Source: Alnus glutinosa
Taxonomy: Eukaryota > Streptophyta > Magnoliopsida > Fagales > Betulaceae
Assembly (NCBI RefSeq): GCF_958979055.1
Contig: NC_084892.1
Coordinates: 4,047,501 to 4,111,500 of the forward strand
Direction of reading: 5' to 3'
DNA length: 64,000 nt
This document shows positions 44,401-55,034 of this stretch, piece after piece; the stretch's first letter is position 1, and every line of letters begins with the position of its first letter. A program made the position numbers and the translations under genes. The notes under the pieces were generated by a model. That model was not told the origin of the DNA and did not search any database. It worked only from the letters and a program-made list of their open reading frames with translations.

Positions 44401-47400
44401 AAGTAACCCCCCATCTTGAGTTGCTATGAGGAGGGGAATTCTTTGGCTGCTACAAGTTTCCTTCTCTCTCAGAGGCATGAGCTCTTTTGTCAGCAGGCAT
44501 TTATGTTAGTGTGTTGGACGCTCCATTATAATCTTTTTTTTTTCCTCTCTGGAATTCAATTTCAGAGAGCAGAACTATATGTTAATGAAGTTCATTCACT
44601 TTTTAAGTTTTTTTTTTTTTTTTAAACAATAATAATAAGCAAGAAGATAGCACCAACAGCATATCTGAAAATCATCAACCTAAACTATCTTTACACCATG
44701 TTTACCTGTTCCTAATCCATATGCAATCGTCACATTGCAGAATTGGCTTAACCTTTTCCCCTTAACATTCAGTTTGAAGCTAGGCAACCAAGCCACTCTC
44801 TTCTTTTTTCATACAGTGATTTGTAGAGATTTGCTGAGTGGTCTCATTTTTCTAGTTTGCCTAGTTTTGGTCTCACTGGATAATTGCAAGCACTTAGACA
44901 GACAGATTGGAGATTGTGGAGATATGGGAGAGAGAGTGGATTTGAATTAAGCTACACACTAGCTTCTCGCAAACTTCTCTTGTGTGTACGAGGGATTGAC
45001 TCTTCCTCATCTTTCTTTATCAGTTTTTTTTTTTTTTTTTTTTTTGGGGGGGGGGGGGGGGGGGAGGGGTGTTCTTGTTTAAGAGGTTCTCTCTTGTATG
45101 CTTGTTGGTACTTGGTGCACCTCCTTGGTGTTATGTAATGGGTTTCTTTTACTTGCTAGGAAAAACAAAAAACAAGGAAAGAAAGAATGTTGGAGGTAAA
45201 ACATGTGGTGCATTAGAGCATTCACAACAGCTACCCAACCATTTTCCATAAATATAAGGAACAAAACTATTTTTTATTTCATTGTCAAAAAACACCCCAC
45301 AATAGCTTCTCTTCACCGTTCCTTGTATCAATTAAATATTATTTTTTTACTTTTTATTTATGCTTTTTAATTCTTTATTATTTTATCAATACTTTTCAAG
45401 TCTCACTTGATTCAACGTTGCGTCCACCATATCCACCGCATCCACCACTCGATTCAAGGCAGAACAGAGAAGGGTACAGAGTACCGCTGCGACAAAAGGG
45501 TTGAAGAAGAGCTTAGAAGCACAAAAGCAGCACCGCAAATCCTCCACCTCCTCAAACATCAGCAAGAAAGCTTGGAGAGAGAGAGAGAGAGAGAGAGAGC
45601 AAATGGATTTACAAAGAGCAGTAGAGTGTATGGCGGACTCAGGCTCCTCCGCAGGCGGCTTTTTTTGCGTGGTCTGCGGCTCTAAGCAAGATCCTAATGG
45701 GGGATAACCTCAGGAAGAGGCATGTCATTGTGGTGGATAGATGTTGCATGTGCAAGAGAAGCGGGGAATCAGTGGATCATCTTCTCCTTCATTGCGATGT
45801 TGCATACGCTATGTGGAGTGCTATTTTTTCTCGTTTTGGTCTGTCTTGGGTTATGCCTCTGAGAGTCCTTGACTTGTTTGCGTGTTGGTGGACGGCTGGT
45901 AGGCCGAGGAGTGCTGTTATTTGGAAGATGGTGCCGACATGCATTCTCTGGTGTGTTTGGAAGGAAAGAAATGATAGGTGTTTTGAGGATTTGGAGAGAT
46001 CCTCGGAGGAAATTTTAGCTTCTTTTTTTCATACGTTGTATCTTTGGACGGTGGCTTTTGTGTCACCGTTGTCGTTTACCTTTGATGAATTTCTTGTTCG
46101 TTTTTCACTTTCTAGCTAGGTGCGTTCTCTTGTATACTGCCGGTGTATTGAGGGGCGCCTTACGCTTTTAATAAGACCAACTTATTACTTATTAAAAAAA
46201 AAACTATAGAGCTGAAAAGGAAGGGAAAAAACAAGGTGGTCAATAATAGCACTATGAACAGTTTTCTGAAATGGGCTTATTTTCTTTCAGTTGAGGGATT
46301 CATGGCATGCAAGGAAAGATTGGGTCTCTGAGGCCTTGGGAAGTTGGGAAAAAAGAAATCTGAGAGCTTACTTGAGCTAACCCATATATTGCACTGTCAT
46401 TGTTCTTCTTCCTCCTTTGTGCAAATCTTGGGCTTTCTCTGATCTTTCAACAGCTTTTTTCTGGGTACGAGAGGGATGCCCTTTCAGCTACAGGGAAAGG
46501 GGGTCTTTGAAATTGCAGGCTTTGGTCCGATTTGTGCTTGGAACAGTAACAATCATAAGAAAGAAGAGCTTCTTGGCTTTGGGAGCAACGGCAACAACAC
46601 CGGCAACAAGAAGAAGAAGGAGCCCACCTCTGTCAGTATCCACCGTCAAGGAGCTGGTGGAGAACAGCATCGATGCCCACTCCACCTCCATAAGCGTCGT
46701 CGTCAAGGACGGCGGCCTCAAACTCATTCAAGTCTCTGACGACGGCCATGGCTTCACTCAGTCTCTCTCAATCTCGTTCTTTGTCTCTCTTCTTATTATT
46801 ATACTCTCTCGCAAATGGAGAAGAAAGAAATGCAGTGTGGGTGGGGAAGAACAGAGAGACGTGGGGATGAGGCTGCGTGGAAATGCGTGAGAGGAGAGAG
46901 ATTTAGTTTTTTTATGAATTTAATGAAGGATGGGAATGCTACAGTGCTTCCCAATGCACTGTAGCATTCCCAAGGAACAGAAAAATATAGGGAAGCTCCT
47001 GTGGGCGGCCTTTTGTGACTTTCTTGAAATTTTTCCTAAAATTTAGGGAATAGAACTCTTATAGAGAAGCTGCTGTGAATGCTCTTACATGGAGAGTAAG
47101 TAAGATAGTTGTGATATCATCTTACTTGTGCAAAAGGAGGCAAATTATTAGCATAAGAGAAATTGTTTTGGGGACAATCAGATTTCTGGTCATGAATGAT
47201 TTACATTGAGATTAAGCTTGGATAACATATTTGACTTCTGCTGTTTATGGACATTTCAATTCATGAGCAGTGCAGGATGGAGTTACACTTTTTTCTTTTC
47301 TTTTCTTTTCCTGGCCACAGGATGGAGTTACTTGGTTCTATGTTATTTGTGCTTAATGGATGAAGGATTTTTTTTTTTTTTTTTTAAATGACCAGACGAG

Positions 47401-48661
47401 AGAAATGAGAGGGCAGATCTAGAAATGTGGAAAAATGCTCGACAGAGAAAATCCACTGTGACATCAGATACGAAATGCTTAATTTAGAATTGATGATCAG
47501 GAAGTTCAGAGGAAATAATTAAATTTGTTACCTTGGGTGTATGGCTTGTAAGAAGGATGAGGAGTCATTTTGTTTTCTGCCACAATGTTCTTTTGTTAAT
47601 CCTTGCATAGGAAAGAAGAATTACTGAAATTGTGAATCATGTAGTTTATGGGAGAGACAAATGAGCAAGCAAGAAAAGCTCGTTCAGCATGTAGTTGAGC
47701 TGATGTTTAGGTAAGTGAAAAGATGGTGATTTTGAAGAAGCACATAGAGAGAACTCACAGGTAATCCAATAGATGATGTATACTGATGAAGAGTAAATTC
47801 AGGTGTTGGTTTTGTATTTGGCAGTGTCACCGAGAAAGAATGTGTTGCAAGATCTGGATGATTTTGGTTTCAATTATATGATTGAAAGTAACATAGATTG
47901 AAGTAACAAATAGACCAGAGAAGTGGCAAAAGATTGTAGAACCCGCAAACTTCTGGCAGTAAGCTCTTGTGAGAGTTTTCTGGATTCACACGATCCATCT
48001 AATGATCCCTTCATACCCCTGCTTTGTATTATGATGATGATTGGTAAACAAAATATTTGGAATAAGGATTGATCAATGATGACTATGATGATGCATGAAA
48101 TATGAAGAATGAAAAATTCTGTGTATCTTTTTCTTTTTTTTTGGATAAGTAACCAACTCTTTAATAGTTACCAGGAATATATTTATTGATTACTTAATGC
48201 CTGATGCTTGTAATGCTTGTATACCTGAAGTTAACCTGAATGCTTTTAGGTGTTTATGTAACCTTTAAGATTTATCTTTTAGTTTTTCTGCCTATTACTC
48301 GGTATGTCAGTTGAAGTTGTTGTTGTTGGTGTTTAAATAGGGTCTTTGAGTGACATGCTAATTTTATTGTCATTTTTTAAGTTTCTAGTTTGTTCTTGTT
48401 CCCTTTCAGGATCTTGTAACAGAAGTCCAATGTGCTCTGTATTTAACTCTGTCAGAATTCACTGGTAATGTGGAAGATGAGGGTGACTTGGAGGTTCTTA
48501 TAGAGCATCAATTTGAAGCACTACAGAAGGCATTTAAGATTCCTCATGTGGCCTCCCAAGCTCGTCTAATGATATCAAAAAAGTTTCTTACTTTATTTAG
48601 GGCTGGTAAACTTGGTACTTTTATCCTTGATGATGTCCCTGATGTCAGTTCTATATCATGA
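38478..48661 (+). CDS. SIN2: Mitochondrial DAR GTPase (MTG1/SIN2 type), seven exons
   Basis: Circularly permuted GTPase of the YlqF/MTG1 group, which in mitochondria helps assemble the large ribosomal subunit; Arabidopsis SIN2 is the close relative. Exons: 38478-38747, 38911-38988, 40504-40642, 40897-40967, 41699-41795, 43369-43586, 48410-48661; all introns are GT-AG and phases fit, giving 374 residues. Motifs are in permuted order: INWFPGHM (25-31), RDAR (52-55), G4 NKKD (79-82), G5 SINAHS (105-110), G1 GVPNVGKS (141-148), G2 PLPGVT (174-179), G3 DTPG (197-200), then the C-terminal domain ending FILDDVP. The sixth intron is 4.8 kb, swollen by a Pack-MULE-like insert. No break seen: the gene looks functional. 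A GTG two codons before the ATG is not a plausible start. Confidence 0.93.
39243..39471 (+). other. tRNA-Leu-like relic in intron 2
   Basis: Bases 39440-39468 read GGGCGTGGGTTCAAATCCC followed by ACTTCTGACA, which as I recall is the 3' third (variable-arm side, T-arm and acceptor) of plant nuclear tRNA-Leu(CAA). The 5' two thirds are not recognisable; upstream is a GC-rich 200-base stretch (GCGCCTGAGGCCGGGCGC) of unknown origin bordered by a poly(A) run. Probably a tRNA-derived retroelement or chimeric tRNA fragment, not a working tRNA. Confidence 0.5.
39808..40288. repeat. 273-bp-period direct duplication in intron 2
   Basis: 39808-40015 and 40081-40288 (208 bases each) are identical by eye. 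Between them lie T, GT and G23 runs, and a TTC and G run precedes the first copy, so the unit includes the low-complexity tract. Recent duplication or assembly artefact. Confidence 0.85.
41816..42580. mobile_element. TIR element in intron 5
   Basis: Ends TTTTTCACGAACCTCC and GGAGGTTAGTGAAAAA are inverted repeats with one mismatch. Subterminal regions (ATAATTATACACTAACCCC against its complement near 42540) extend the similarity. About 765 bases, non-coding, plus-strand frames inside are meaningless. Target duplication not identified. Confidence 0.6.
43160..43346. mobile_element. PIF/Harbinger-like MITE beside exon 6
   Basis: Ends GGCTTCGTTTGTTAA and TTAACAAACATACCC, flanked by TTA on both sides, as in PIF/Harbinger MITEs. 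Same family as 28367-28545. Its right end lies only 22 bases before the exon 6 acceptor at 43369, so it supplies part of the branch-point region. Confidence 0.7.
45623..46203 (+). mobile_element. 5'-truncated LINE with reverse-transcriptase zinc-binding domain
   Basis: Encodes the last part of a plant L1-type ORF2: [41 protein letters not shown] and [14 protein letters not shown], the zf-RVT region with its CxxC and HxxxC pattern. A 3' end with GGGGCGCCTTACGC and a poly(A) tail follows the stop. All upstream coding is lost. A weak direct repeat (ACAAAGAGCAG before, CTATAGAGCTG after) may be the target duplication. It sits inside the Pack-MULE and is therefore younger. Confidence 0.85.
46636..46752 (+). 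pseudogene. MLH1: Captured MLH1 (MutL homologue) exon fragment
   Basis: Thirty-nine codons read [18 protein letters not shown] then [21 protein letters not shown], which match the N-terminal ATPase region of plant MLH1 ([14 protein letters not shown]... to SDDGHG). The next MLH1 codons are replaced by CT-rich, intron-like sequence, as if an exon end and the start of its intron were copied. The preceding IAAGEVIQRP is not found, so the fragment is also cut or rearranged at its 5' side. Same strand as the host gene, with no sign that it is expressed. Confidence 0.85.
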
Positions 48662-49753
48662 GTTCTCTTCAAGTTTCCCTAGGGCTTTTTATCTCTTTCA
48701 TTTGTAATTTTTGAGTTGTATATGCTGGTCCTTTTCTCTCCTTTCTCCCTCCTCGGCTGCCTTCTTCTTCTTCTTCATCATCCTCATTATCCATTTTTTC
48801 TTTTTTCTTTTCTCCATTCACAGAACATTTACTGTAATGTGTACCTGTATCAATGACATGACCCCGAAAGTAGCTCAATTGGTTGGGAACCACACTTCAG
48901 GGTAAAAAAACTTGAATCTCCCCTTAGGGTAAAAAAAAAACTTTTATATATATATAATAATTACCTTTTTAATGCACTTCCTCGACTGCCATAGAAAAGT
49001 TTCAAATTGCTCCCCGGTGGCTTTATTTATCGAGATAGGATGTCCCTCCAATTTTCGTGGGTTTTTTTTTTTTTTTTGGATAAATAATTTTTGTGGTATT
49101 GCCAATCTAATAATTTCTAGTGAGGTGTTACCAACCTTCTAAAGCATGAATTGGCTTTCATGAAGGGCGATTGTTCTTACTCCTTAGTGAACGTTACCCA
49201 ATTTTAATAAAAATAACAGAAATCTCATATAGGCTAAAAATCGGTTCGAGTAAATCTTACATTGTATCTTAATGAAAAGAAAAAGACCCTAAAAAAGATG
49301 TTATCTTAATTAAGAGGACATTAATTGAGAATTGAGCTATAAATATTGGAAACTTTCTTAAAAAATGATTTAATGGGTTTCAAAAATAATTCAATAGTTT
49401 TTTGTTTGCCCGTGATTCAATCTAGTTTACAAAAATAGAAGAAAAGAACATAATAAGTTATTATTATGTCAAAGAACCTATATGTTTAATTGTTAAAGTT
49501 AGAAATTGAGCTCTTGAGTTTGAATGGCCAAATCTCAAAGCGGTTTGGAGCAATTCGTTTAAAATTTAAACCTAAATATTAATTAAAATTGCAACTATTA
49601 CATTTTTTAATCTATATGAACAAAAATGACAGTCCCTTAAGCCAATCACATTGAAAAACCCATCGTCTATTACCACATAATCGTGCATCTTTCGCTCTAA
49701 AAGTACGAAAGTTTATTTTTCAGATCTATTAATACAAAAGGATGAAATGATTT
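48662..49753. other. Spacer between SIN2-type GTPase and TFCB
   Basis: 3' flank of the GTPase with T/C-rich runs. At about 48866-48940 a short stretch (AAAGTAGCTCAATTGGTTGGGA) has a tRNA A-box look followed by an A-rich tail, perhaps a SINE fragment (low confidence). The rest is AT-rich with no gene. Confidence 0.4.
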
Positions 49754-50584
49754 AGGGGTGGGCCAGGTATTGGCCATTTTAGCACCCGGATCCGCACATT
49801 ACGGGTTGTAAAAACCCAGCCCGTGGCCCAGCTACAATGAGCAGTATTCGTCAGGTCTCGGGCGGGGCAAGTCAGGTACAAGAGTGAATGTTTTAAAGCT
49901 CTGAAGACACGACGGTAAAAGCACTGAAATTAGCCAATAAAAACAAGGCAATCAAAAAGAAATGTGAAGCCAATAATAACAAAAGACAAGATAGAAACCC
50001 AACCTGATCGGAGTTGTTGCCATCAAGCTCTTTCTGGAAAAGGTGATACTTATGCGTGACTCAATCAGTTTTTTGTCGTTTGGAGTAAGCCCCTCATAGA
50101 ATATATCGAAATCTTTTTCTTTCCAATCAAGCTCGCTTCAAACAAGATTTCTTGATCCTTACTGGTCACTTTCCAGTACCCACCTCTGGTTGCCCTGTTC
50201 AATTAATTCTCAGTCCAGTGCTTCAGGTCATGTGGCGAGAAGAAGGACCAATCTAGATCCTTTGTTTCTATACCAGAGAAATCTACACTTAAAGAAACCA
50301 AACAGAGAAATCTACACTTAATGAAAATGATATATTGTTCGGGTATTGAGGGAGTGAGCAGCACAGGGACGACTGGTGAGGTAAATGAAGTTCATGTATT
50401 ATTTAGGAGTGGGTAGTTTGGAATTTTTTTAGGTCTTAGTGTTAGACATGAAGGTCGGGGTGGGTACCCGAACTTTTAAAAATGTTATACATGTGACCCA
50501 CCCTCCCCGCCCAGTAAGGATAATCCAATTTTGTACCCGGGGCGGGGCGGATAGTGCGGGATTGGACGGATTTTGCCCAACCTT
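49754..50584. mobile_element. Non-autonomous hAT element in the TFCB promoter
   Basis: The 831-base element has ends AGGGGTGGGCC and GCCCAACCTT (inverted, imperfect) and perfect 8-base target duplication AATGATTT at 49746-49753 and 50585-50592, the hallmark of hAT. Subterminal GC-rich patches (CCCGGGGCGGGGCGGAT) are typical of plant hAT relatives. No transposase. The right end is 217 bases before the TFCB ATG. Confidence 0.85.
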
Positions 50585-50801
50585 AATGATTTCCGATTAA
50601 TATAACTGAAAAAAAAGGAAAAAAAAAAAAGAAAAGAAAAATCTTCCACTCGCGCACTCACAGTCACAGTCACAGACTCACAGCAACAGCAGATCAAAGG
50701 ATCTGCAATTGCCGCTGCAAAGGTTAAGCTGTGCCTTAAAACGACACCCCATTGCGTAGAAGAGGAAGGGACTCAAAGAAAGGTTTGTTGAACAGGTTTT
50801 G

Positions 50802-53800
50802 ATGGCTTCTGTGTTACAGATCCAAGGGGACGAGTCGGTGCTCTTGCGCGTAACCCATTCCAACCTCAAGAGCTTCTCCGCCGAGCTACGCTTCTCGCTC
50901 CAGGTAAACCCACCAACCAATCAAACAAAGCTTGCATTTTTCTGTGTCTCTAATATTCCCTCTGCCTTGTCGCTCTTAGACGACAGTGGAATCCGCGAAA
51001 GAAAAGCTCTGGAGAAAATGTGGGACTTCTGTGAATTCAATGTGCCTCGAGCTCTACGACGATACCAACACCAAGGTTTCGGTTTTGACCGACGATTGGA
51101 GGCTGCTCGGTTTCTATCCTCCGCTTGATGGGTAAATCCAATTCGCCTTCCTTCCTCGTTTTTCTTTCTTTTGTTCTTGTTTAGTGTTGCTAGTTTGATT
51201 AAAGCTGTTGAACGACATCAAACCGCAAATTAGCAAGCTAACTTATATATATATTTTTTTTGTTGGATGAATAAGCTCACTCATTTTCATGAACATTGCT
51301 TCGAGGTTTTTTCTGTTTGGCATAATTTGGCATGCCAAGAGGTCCCAACATAGAATGGGTCGGCACTTGTTCTTTGCTATCCCATAATAACAAATGCGTT
51401 TCGTGATCTGCAGTGCTAAGTGCATAACCATTTTTGCTTTGAGAGAGCAGTCTTGCTGTATTGTCAATGTAGTTTTTTGATTTATTGATTGATGTTTATT
51501 TATTTATTTATTTTTTTTTAAAAAAGGTACCGGTTACATGTTATAGATCTTGACCCTTCATCGGTAACCTCTGGTGGTTGGCTGGAAGACATTTCCTTGG
51601 TGGAGAAATACTCAATTTCAGAAGAACTGTACGAGAAACGTGGTGGTAAAGTTTCCATGAAAACTATTTTTGTTATTCATGGAGCGAATACTTATGGGTG
51701 AAAATACTTATTTCATGTTCATTTAGCATTCACGCGGTTGTTGAGAAGTGAAATGTGAAAGTTCACAGTGAAAGTTCTTGTTGTAAAATGTTAGCAACGA
51801 AAACTTCATGATTGGTGAGGAAACGATTTTCTTAATTGGCATGGGATCTTATGTTAGTAGTCAGTAGACATTGCAACACAAGCATGCAAGATGTGTAGAT
51901 CAGTATTCTGAGGTTATTGGAGACTTGAGTTAGCCTCAAAAAATCTTGTGAGATGGGGATCTTGTGACGTTGGAAGGTAAAACAAACTCTATTGTTGTAG
52001 TATCTAGTGCCTAGAGAGAGGTTAGGCTATGGTACATGGTGCACAACTTCATTGGCCAAAATTCTTAGGAGAAGTTGAACAGTGATAATAGCAGTTGACA
52101 TTAATCACAACCTAATTCAACACAAGGAGGCATTTTGATATGTATGGACCATTTCCCATGAGACAATTGTTTTTTAGCTAATTTGCACCCAGTATGTTAA
52201 ATTGCTACTTGCTTAACTTGGAGCTACAGGAGTATTAAGTGTGTATGCCATGGCGAGAAGAGTTCTCTGACGTTTATCTTTTTATTCATGGTCTAGGATG
52301 TTATGAAGGGCCTACTTTTGGTTGTTTTCTTGATAAGACCTTTCCTTCTTTTCTTTTCTTTTTTTGGATCTTATCTTTAATTAATATATATATGTATATA
52401 TATATATTTTTGTTTATAATCAAAGCGCATCATAACATATCAGGGAAATGTGAAGTTTAAATAGTATATGTCAAGGGAAATGTTACCATGACTGTTCCAA
52501 ATTGAAAACACGTAATTGATTCAAGTAATTTAAATTTCATATATTGTTATTTATTTATTTTTATTGTGTCTTTCAGGCACTTTTAGAAAATTTAAGGAAA
52601 AATTGGCCTCTCAAAATCCATCAGCTCTTGGGAACTAGGTAAGCTCCTGCGCTTTTATTCTTTATTTTGGTGGTAAGGGACCATTCCCTGGTTTTGTAAG
52701 TTGTGTTAAAGGCTCTCTATTCAGCGAACTTTGGTTTTCTATAAGCATTGCTTAGTTGTTATTTCCATTAAATTGGCACTTATTTACAGATACCTGACAA
52801 CTACATGGAAGATCTTTGTGCCAATATCAAGGTTAGTTAATTCTCTTTATGCGTCTAGCCATCCCATAACCACTAAATTATAATGATGAAACCTTTGGCC
52901 ATTAGTGTAAACTTGCATTAGCTTAAGTGATGTTGCACGTCCATGAAGTTAGCTTTATGGATGAGAAAATAGGAGAAGAAACTTAAAAATGATAAGAATA
53001 AGGAATGGGAATAAATCACTGCTTATTAATTTTATCTTATGTGTTTCCTTTGTATGGTCATTATCATCTTGTTTTGGTTTTATTTTATTTTATTTTTCTG
53101 GAAAAAAATGCATCGAGAATTCCACTAGAATATGTTTTCTTCCTATGATGGTTATTTGAAAGGTTATAATAGAAAATCAGGAGAATGCTCCATATTTTTC
53201 AAGCGTTATTCAGCACTTCTGAAAAAGATAATCAGTCATATTTTTGGCATCTCTAATACAGAGCAAAAGAAATTAGCGAATCTTTTTGACACATTGATCC
53301 TATCATTATGGTGGACCTACTAAGCTTTGGGGGATAGGCAAATGACAAAACATATTGCATTTGAAGGATCAACTTACTTGAATGATTTTGTCTTTTCGTG
53401 TGTATGTGCATCCATAATTAATACACCCAACATCCCTTTTTATTTGTCCCGCTTCATTTGTTACTTTTGATATGTCCGTAAAAGGCCCTTTCCAAAACTA
53501 CTACTCCTGTTTTGGTGCTTTTTTATATTCTAACTAAAGATATTAGGATAATATAGGGAAAACATATCAAAAAAATAAAGGGAAAACATATTCTTGTTTG
53601 TAGTTATTGTGGGACATCACCAAATGGAATAAGCGACAAGTAAAACTTAATTTATAAATTGTCTCAATAAAAAATTGATATACACAGTACATGAATGGTC
53701 CATTCAAATTTGAACTTATTTACTCTGTGTCTTCATTTTCTATTTTTACAATTAAGGTAGGAGATAGATGTGAAGTTGAACCAGGGGCAAAAAGAGGTGT

Positions 53801-54262
53801 TGTAAAATTCCTTGGTCAGGCAGAACCTCTGGCACCTGGTTTCTGGGTTGGAGTTCAATATGATGAACCGTTGGGAAAACATGATGGCATGTAAGTTGGC
53901 TTTTAATCTCATTTCTGTGGTTGTTCTTGGATAATTTTTTTTCCATTGTTCATCTTCAGTTTGATATCTGTAATATTATTTGTGATTTCCTATAACATCC
54001 TACCGAAATTATATTGTATGTTGTTCATAGTGCTTGGCCATGCATAAAAGAAAAAGGTGTTTGAAAGAAAAAATTTAGACGTACTCTTGCTGACGGTTGT
54101 TTTGGAATAACTAGATACAAATTCATATAGATTATAGAAATGCATGCGGAGTTATCGATATAAAGATTAAAAGTAAATTCATGGAGTTAATTTAATAAAA
54201 AGAAAATTATAACTATATGTAGCTCAAATTTGCAGTGAGTTGATATATCATCAACAATCTGG

Positions 54263-54326
<64 letters not shown>

Positions 54327-55034
54327 TTGGGTTCAACAATTTAATAGCCAAGATCGATAACCATAAAAAATATATATGAAAAAAAGAAAGAAAGGGAAAT
54401 GGAAGATCTTTGGGATTAAAATGCAGAACTTTAGGCCATTATGGATGAACTGTGTAACAATCTAATAAACTTTGAGAACCGCAACCACTAATATATAAGC
54501 CATCCTTAATAACCTAAGAACTTGGAGGCAAGCTCGGGGAGAACCTCAAATGCTTAATTACTTCAATTACTGTGATTTCGCTGGTTTGAAGCCTGGAGCA
54601 AGTAGGATAACCTCAGTAACATGATTTGTTATTAAGCAATTAGATTTGATTATTCTGAAGTGCTCTTATTTTGTCTGAAACTTTGGAGGTACAACCTTGT
54701 ACCATTCTGAGATTTGTTTCTGTTCTGTCCGCTACTTGGGCTTCATTTTCTTGTATAACTAAGTCATCACTCATTTTGGAGTCATTTCCAAGTTTGAAGG
54801 GTAATCCTTTCTTGTGTTGGGACTCTACTTTTTAAGCTCAGTGAATACCTGCTACTTCTTGCTTGCCTTTTGGATTGTTAATTAAGTGCCTCACTCTCTT
54901 AACAGATTGTCATGCTATGTTGCCCACATCCCATTAGTTAGAATTTCTCTTGGTCAAGTTGCAGGGTGAAAGGAGTACTTTACTTTAATTGCCCTCCTCT
55001 TCACGGTGCAATCGTTAGGCCAGACAAAGTAAAG
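50802..55034 (+). CDS. TFCB: Tubulin-folding cofactor B (CAP-Gly protein), with in-frame stop
   Basis: Cofactor B binds alpha-tubulin during tubulin heterodimer folding in the cytosol. Seven exons are visible: 50802-50903, 50980-51131, 51527-51645, 52577-52638, 52790-52831, 53757-53890, 54965-55034, all GT-AG with matching phases. Exons 1-3 encode the ubiquitin-like domain ([39 protein letters not shown]), exons 3-4 the linker ([13 protein letters not shown]), exons 6-7 the CAP-Gly domain ([36 protein letters not shown]). Two oddities: the last codon of exon 4 is TAG (52636-52638) where relatives have Lys, truncating after 144 residues if real; and the usual last exon (family VGD(Y/F)PERDPFEE) was not found. 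Reading into the intron gives ten residues to a stop at 55065. Either a decaying copy or a base error. Confidence 0.8.
54265..54323. repeat. (TA)n microsatellite in TFCB intron 6
   Basis: About 59 bases of pure TA repeat between the two CAP-Gly exons. Confidence 0.95.

Larger units (their letters stand above)
45215..47085. mobile_element. Pack-MULE-like element in intron 6
   Basis: Ends AGAGCATTCACAACAGCT and AGCTGCTGTGAATGCTCT are inverted (one mismatch). Near the right end, 46932-46971 forms a hairpin with 16-base arms (GGGAATGCTACAGTGC). Inside are host gene pieces: an MLH1 exon fragment (46636-46752) and unidentified exon-like DNA (45400-45622 and 46204-46440), plus a later LINE. No transposase. 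Flanking ACATGTGGTG / ACATGGAGAG may be a worn target duplication. End type and captured genic DNA fit a Pack-MULE. Confidence 0.7.

Noticed and set aside
45606-45707. Protein starting [14 protein letters not shown] with a CVVCG motif
   Set aside because: The reading frame crosses into the LINE, whose own frame ([14 protein letters not shown]) accounts for the sequence.
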